Positions 2,336 through 5,087 of a DNA stretch of 5,087 bases are shown here, piece by piece. Made by a program: the position numbers and the translations under genes. The stretch spans positions 1 to 5,087 of the forward strand of contig JAEOTJ010000191.1 of NCBI GenBank assembly GCA_016839905.1, in the 5' to 3' direction. The stretch's first letter is position 1. The number at the start of each line of letters is the position of its first letter. The notes below the pieces were generated by a model that made no database searches, was not told where the DNA came from, and was given only the letters and a program-made list of their open reading frames with translations. This stretch comes from Promethearchaeota archaeon. Lineage in GTDB: Archaea > Asgardarchaeota > Lokiarchaeia > Sigynarchaeales > SOKP01.

Positions 2336-5087
2336 ATGAGAAAAAATTTAAAATACAAGGAAATAAAAGCCAATGAGATTTTTACAAGACCTAGGACATT
2401 AAAAACCATATCATTACTCTCTATCGTAGTCCTGGGACTAACCTTGATTCCAGTTGGATTATTAATGGATAATGATCTAATGAGTAAGAGAAATGATCAA
2501 GAAATTGGTAGAAGGGATCATTCTGTCAATACGCTAAAAATCAGTGATATAGATTACTTCAATAAAGATGTAGTTTGCCAGAATTATAGTTTTTACATGT
2601 GGAATTTAACTAATTCTGAAGATTATATACTTGGATCTAAACCACAATTTGAAGAAATTGGTCCATTTATTTTTCGAGATCATAATTATAGAGAAAATAT
2701 TACTTATAATGGAGATGAGACCGAAGTGAATCATGAAACATATGATAGATTTGAATATCTTCAAGATGTATCTTATAATAATTTAGACATTACAAGTACT
2801 AACATTAGGAATATCAATCCGGGTTATTTAGGAACTTTAAGAACTATGAAAGCAATTAATGAAAATGCTGAGATGGGATTATTTCAAACAATGTTTCCTG
2901 ACATGATGCGAAGAATGAAAGAGGAAGTCCTCGTAACAACAGAAACTGAATTGGTGGAGAATAAACAAACAATGATAGATACATACGGGGTGGGAATAGC
3001 TTACATGCCTCAGCCTCATGAAGTATTCTATAGTGAATGGATGCGGGATCGAATGCCTATGATTGAAATCTTATTACAGGGATTGGAAATTTGGTTAGAT
3101 CCAAACACCGGTGAATTAGAATTCTTAGGGCTTGGCATTATTGATCCTGTAGATTATATTGGAGATGTTGATATTGATGGGATGAAAGATCCGGAAAAAT
3201 ATAATGCATTGGAAGGGAAATCTCGTCCAGATGATTTGAACATGAAGGACTTTGACGCGGGATATTCTAACTCTCGGCCAAGGGATTTAGCGGTTACTCA
3301 ACTTTGTGAGGCGTTATGGGATCCAACTAGGGAATATTCCCTTACTTATAATCCAGACGTAGAAGAAACAGGAGGACTCCTTACAACCGAGCATTGGTTT
3401 AAGCTTGCAGGTCTTATTGATGCGACTAGTGGAGAAAAAGCTACCAGTAAAGCTTTAATTGAAGCTGAATTTTCAACTGAACTTTCAATATTTAACTCAG
3501 AGGCTGGCATGTCAGAAGACGTCATAGATGACCTAATTGCTCCTTGGATTTATCGAAGTCTTATGGAAGTTTTCCCTCATGTTTGTCCCCCGCGCAATAA
3601 ACTGGTGGGTGACCTTGGTTATGGTTGGATGTATAATATTGCATTATGGACTTTTGATAAATATGATGGGAATTTAATATGTGAAAGAACTATTCATGAA
3701 TCGCTTTTTTCTGCTTTTGATGGGATTATCAACCAGTCAAAATTTGAATATCAAAGAGCTAGAGCACATGTAGGTTTCTTTAGAACTGCTGCAAGTTATG
3801 ATGAAGCATATATAAGCGGATTGTCAGAGGTACAAGGAGGACAAAATCTAAGGAAATTAAATATATTTAATGTAAAAACAGGCAAAAATAATGTTATTGA
3901 GACGTGTCAAATATCAGCATTAAATGGGATGCAATATGAAAATAGTTGGCCTCAACCGGAGACCATTAGAGGTACCGATGGATATAAATTTCATCCTAAT
4001 ATACAAACAAGCGATATTTTAGAAATCCTTGATATAAATATCATGAACAGAGTAATGAAATTTGAATATATAGATGATTACTTTCTTAATGGTGTGACAG
4101 TTTATAGATATCAACTAGATTCTTACATGTGGACTGTTAATGCGGATTATGATCAACATAATGAATTAATTAATTTAACACCAATCAGATATGCACCTAT
4201 TTATGTAAGTCAGCCCCATTTTCTTAATGCAGATTATTCTTTTGTCGATGCGGTGTCTGGGTTATCTCCAAATGGAATTTTACATGATCACTATATTGAA
4301 GTGGAACCAAAATCAGGAATCACCGCAGATATCAAACTTAGATTACAATATAATATAGAAGTAGGACCTACTGATCTCTTTTACAAGGATATTTACACGG
4401 GGAGTGGAGGTACTACTTTCATGCCTTTATTATGGTTTGAGAAGAGTAACATTCCAGATTTTGATAATGATACGATCCCAGACGCTTGGGAGGCATTTCA
4501 CGCTGTTGATGATATTAATGCTGATCCTGATAATGATAGCTTGACTAATTTACAAGAATTTCATGAATATACGGATCCTAATGATGAAGATTCGGATGAT
4601 GATAAAATAAATGATTTTGATGATCCCTATCCTTTACATAATTTGGATTTGGATACTGATGGAATGTCAGATGATTGGGAGGCATTTTATGGAGTTGATG
4701 ACCCTAATGGTGATCCTGATGGTGATGGAAAAACAAATTTAGAAGAGTTTCTTGCAGGAACAAACCCAATCATATATAATAAACCAGATTATAATAAACC
4801 AGATGGTAGTGAAAACGAGAATCCTTCTTCAGAACCACCATTTTTTATTATATTTATAATTATAATCATTGGGACACTCTTAATAATTACAAACTATACT
4901 TTAATATCAATACTAATGAAAAGAAAATATAACGCTGTACGTAAGATGTTTGAAAAAAAAGGAATTAAAGGTGTAGCAAGTAAACCCATTACTTCTCCAA
5001 GTAAATTTGTGTTGAGTGCAATCCCAGAAAAAAAAGAGATTAAAAGTGTTCCAAGTAAGCCCAATATTTCTCATACTAAAACTTTAT
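2336..5087 (+). CDS. CD36/LIMP-2 (scavenger receptor class B) family membrane protein with calcium-binding stalk, partial at 3' end
   Basis: There are 917 codons without a stop, cut by the right edge. Topology matches CD36: short basic N-terminus, TM1 (about 25-44, ending in IPVG as in CD36 MPVG), ectodomain (about 46-835), TM2 (about 836-861) and a basic tail. Family signatures occur in order: FYMWNLTN (86-93), EIGPFIFRD (107-115), ENITYN (120-125), VTTETELVE (200-208), HVGFF (478-482), RGTDGYKFHP (545-554, LIMP-2 has GTDGDSFHP), GVTVYRYQL (586-594), PIYVSQPHFLNAD, whose PHF is 627-629, GLSPNG, IEVEPKSGI, LRLQYN and MPLLWFE (696-702). Eukaryotic members bind lipids, lipoproteins or lysosomal enzymes and conduct lipid through an ectodomain tunnel; the ligand here is unknown. 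Additions are an insertion near 210-474 and a five-loop calcium-binding stalk (708-811). Sequons at N90, N121, N466 and N613 suggest surface glycosylation. ATG 2336 is chosen because TAA (2303-2305) closes the frame upstream. Family call is firm. Confidence 0.93.
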   Translation, partial: MRKNLKYKEIKANEIFTRPRTLKTISLLSIVVLGLTLIPVGLLMDNDLMSKRNDQEIGRRDHSVNTLKISDIDYFNKDVVCQNYSFYMWNLTNSEDYILGSKPQFEEIGPFIFRDHNYRENITYNGDETEVNHETYDRFEYLQDVSYNNLDITSTNIRNINPGYLGTLRTMKAINENAEMGLFQTMFPDMMRRMKEEVLVTTETELVENKQTMIDTYGVGIAYMPQPHEVFYSEWMRDRMPMIEILLQGLEIWLDPNTGELEFLGLGIIDPVDYIGDVDIDGMKDPEKYNALEGKSRPDDLNMKDFDAGYSNSRPRDLAVTQLCEALWDPTREYSLTYNPDVEETGGLLTTEHWFKLAGLIDATSGEKATSKALIEAEFSTELSIFNSEAGMSEDVIDDLIAPWIYRSLMEVFPHVCPPRNKLVGDLGYGWMYNIALWTFDKYDGNLICERTIHESLFSAFDGIINQSKFEYQRARAHVGFFRTAASYDEAYISGLSEVQGGQNLRKLNIFNVKTGKNNVIETCQISALNGMQYENSWPQPETIRGTDGYKFHPNIQTSDILEILDINIMNRVMKFEYIDDYFLNGVTVYRYQLDSYMWTVNADYDQHNELINLTPIRYAPIYVSQPHFLNADYSFVDAVSGLSPNGILHDHYIEVEPKSGITADIKLRLQYNIEVGPTDLFYKDIYTGSGGTTFMPLLWFEKSNIPDFDNDTIPDAWEAFHAVDDINADPDNDSLTNLQEFHEYTDPNDEDSDDDKINDFDDPYPLHNLDLDTDGMSDDWEAFYGVDDPNGDPDGDGKTNLEEFLAGTNPIIYNKPDYNKPDGSENENPSSEPPFFIIFIIIIIGTLLIITNYTLISILMKRKYNAVRKMFEKKGIKGVASKPITSPSKFVLSAIPEKKEIKSVPSKPNISHTKTL
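2963..3757 (+). other. About 265-residue insertion inside the CD36 ectodomain
   Basis: Residues about 210-474 have no counterpart in animal CD36, SR-BI or LIMP-2, as I recall those sequences. There the segment after the VT-TVDELLWGY region reaches the GLFY strand in a few dozen residues. The insert includes a possible calcium loop, DVDIDGMKD (277-285), a mixed helical section around 315-400 (DLAVTQLCEALW, then HWFKLAGLIDATSG), an aromatic stretch (LGYGWMYNIALWTFDKYDG) and three of the five ectodomain cysteines (324, 417, 449). I recognise no named domain. Its position next to the helical apex suggests an altered ligand-binding head; boundaries are approximate. Confidence 0.6.
4457..4768 (+). 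repeat. Acidic calcium-binding repeat stalk (thrombospondin type-3-like)
   Basis: Five DxDxDxxx(D/N) loops occur at residues 708-716, 730-738, 752-760, 771-779 and 793-801. Residues 708-748 and 771-811 are two copies at an exact 63-residue (189-bp) offset without gaps; I count 23 identities in 41 positions, including the shared WEAF, VDD, TNL and EF. This pattern (Asp-rich loop, WE, TNL-EF, T-P) is common in prokaryotic surface proteins and related to thrombospondin type-3/EF-hand-like calcium loops. It lies between the last CD36 signature and TM2, so it probably forms a calcium-stiffened stalk. Confidence 0.8.
4775..4804 (+). repeat. Exact 15-bp tandem duplication encoding YNKPD twice
   Basis: TATAATAAACCAGAT occurs twice head to tail (4775-4789 and 4790-4804), giving YNKPDYNKPD at residues 814-823. 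It falls in a Pro/Asn/Ser-rich linker (812-835) between the calcium-binding stalk and TM2. Perfect identity at the nucleotide level points to a recent slippage-type duplication in a flexible region. Confidence 0.85.
4964..5068 (+). repeat. Repeated IK-V-SKP motif in the cytoplasmic tail
   Basis: IKGVASKPIT (877-886) recurs as IKSVPSKPNI (902-911), 25 residues apart, in the basic Ser/Pro-rich tail after TM2. The nucleotide copies are similar but diverged. A further related PSK lies at 888-890. The tail continues past the window edge, so more copies may exist. Such short basic repeats could bind a cytoplasmic partner or the inner membrane face; no known sorting motif is visible. Confidence 0.5.

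Noticed and set aside
2336..5087. A eukaryotic origin of the window, because CD36 family proteins are mainly eukaryotic.
   Set aside because: There are no introns in a 2.7-kb frame, gaps are short, a Shine-Dalgarno-like site is present, and DUF2341 plus the Asp-rich surface repeats are typical of prokaryotes. Contamination cannot be fully excluded from the sequence alone.
1..5087. CRISPR arrays, tRNA or rRNA genes, insertion-sequence ends and transposases.
   Set aside because: No regularly spaced repeats, tRNA-like cloverleaf, rRNA-like conserved stretch, paired terminal inverted repeats or transposase motifs were seen on either strand.

Overview
The window is AT-rich, intron-free and prokaryotic in layout: short untranslated gaps, a Shine-Dalgarno-like GAGGTGAT, TATA-like (box A) elements and a DUF2341 surface protein. 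A long two-membrane-span CD36/LIMP-2-type protein is combined with prokaryotic-style acidic calcium-binding repeats. I infer an archaeon, most plausibly an Asgard (Lokiarchaeia-like) genome. That is an inference from gene content and composition. No rRNA or other marker gene is present to prove it.

Layout. Left edge, minus strand: the N-terminal part of an exported DUF2341-domain protein that runs off the window. Its start codon is problematic, because the good ribosome site points to a non-ATG start or to a one-base lesion. Positions 513-899 are non-coding and hold that gene's promoter and ribosome site plus a hairpin/T-tract terminator for the next gene. Positions 900-1679, minus strand: a 259-residue protein without signal peptide, probably two beta-sandwich domains, the second fibronectin-III-like. 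Positions 1680-2335: a divergent intergenic region with a CACGTG-centred palindrome, box A candidates for both flanking genes, and a doubtful 68-codon ORF. Positions 2336-5087, plus strand: an open reading frame of at least 917 codons, cut by the right edge. It encodes a CD36/LIMP-2 (PF01130) homologue.

The CD36-like protein is the main discovery here. It has the family's hairpin topology: short cytoplasmic N-terminus, TM1, large ectodomain, TM2 and C-terminal tail. Family signatures are recognisable from end to end. It differs from the animal proteins by an insertion of about 265 residues in the middle of the ectodomain, by lacking most of the cysteines of the known disulfides, by an added membrane-proximal five-loop calcium-binding module, and by a longer basic tail with a repeated motif. 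CD36-type receptors are known mainly from eukaryotes, where they bind lipids, lipoproteins and lysosomal enzymes. A homologue in a prokaryotic-looking locus is therefore of evolutionary interest.

Two of the three solid genes encode surface or exported proteins, so the locus may concern the cell envelope. No enzyme or complex partner in the window ties them into a pathway.
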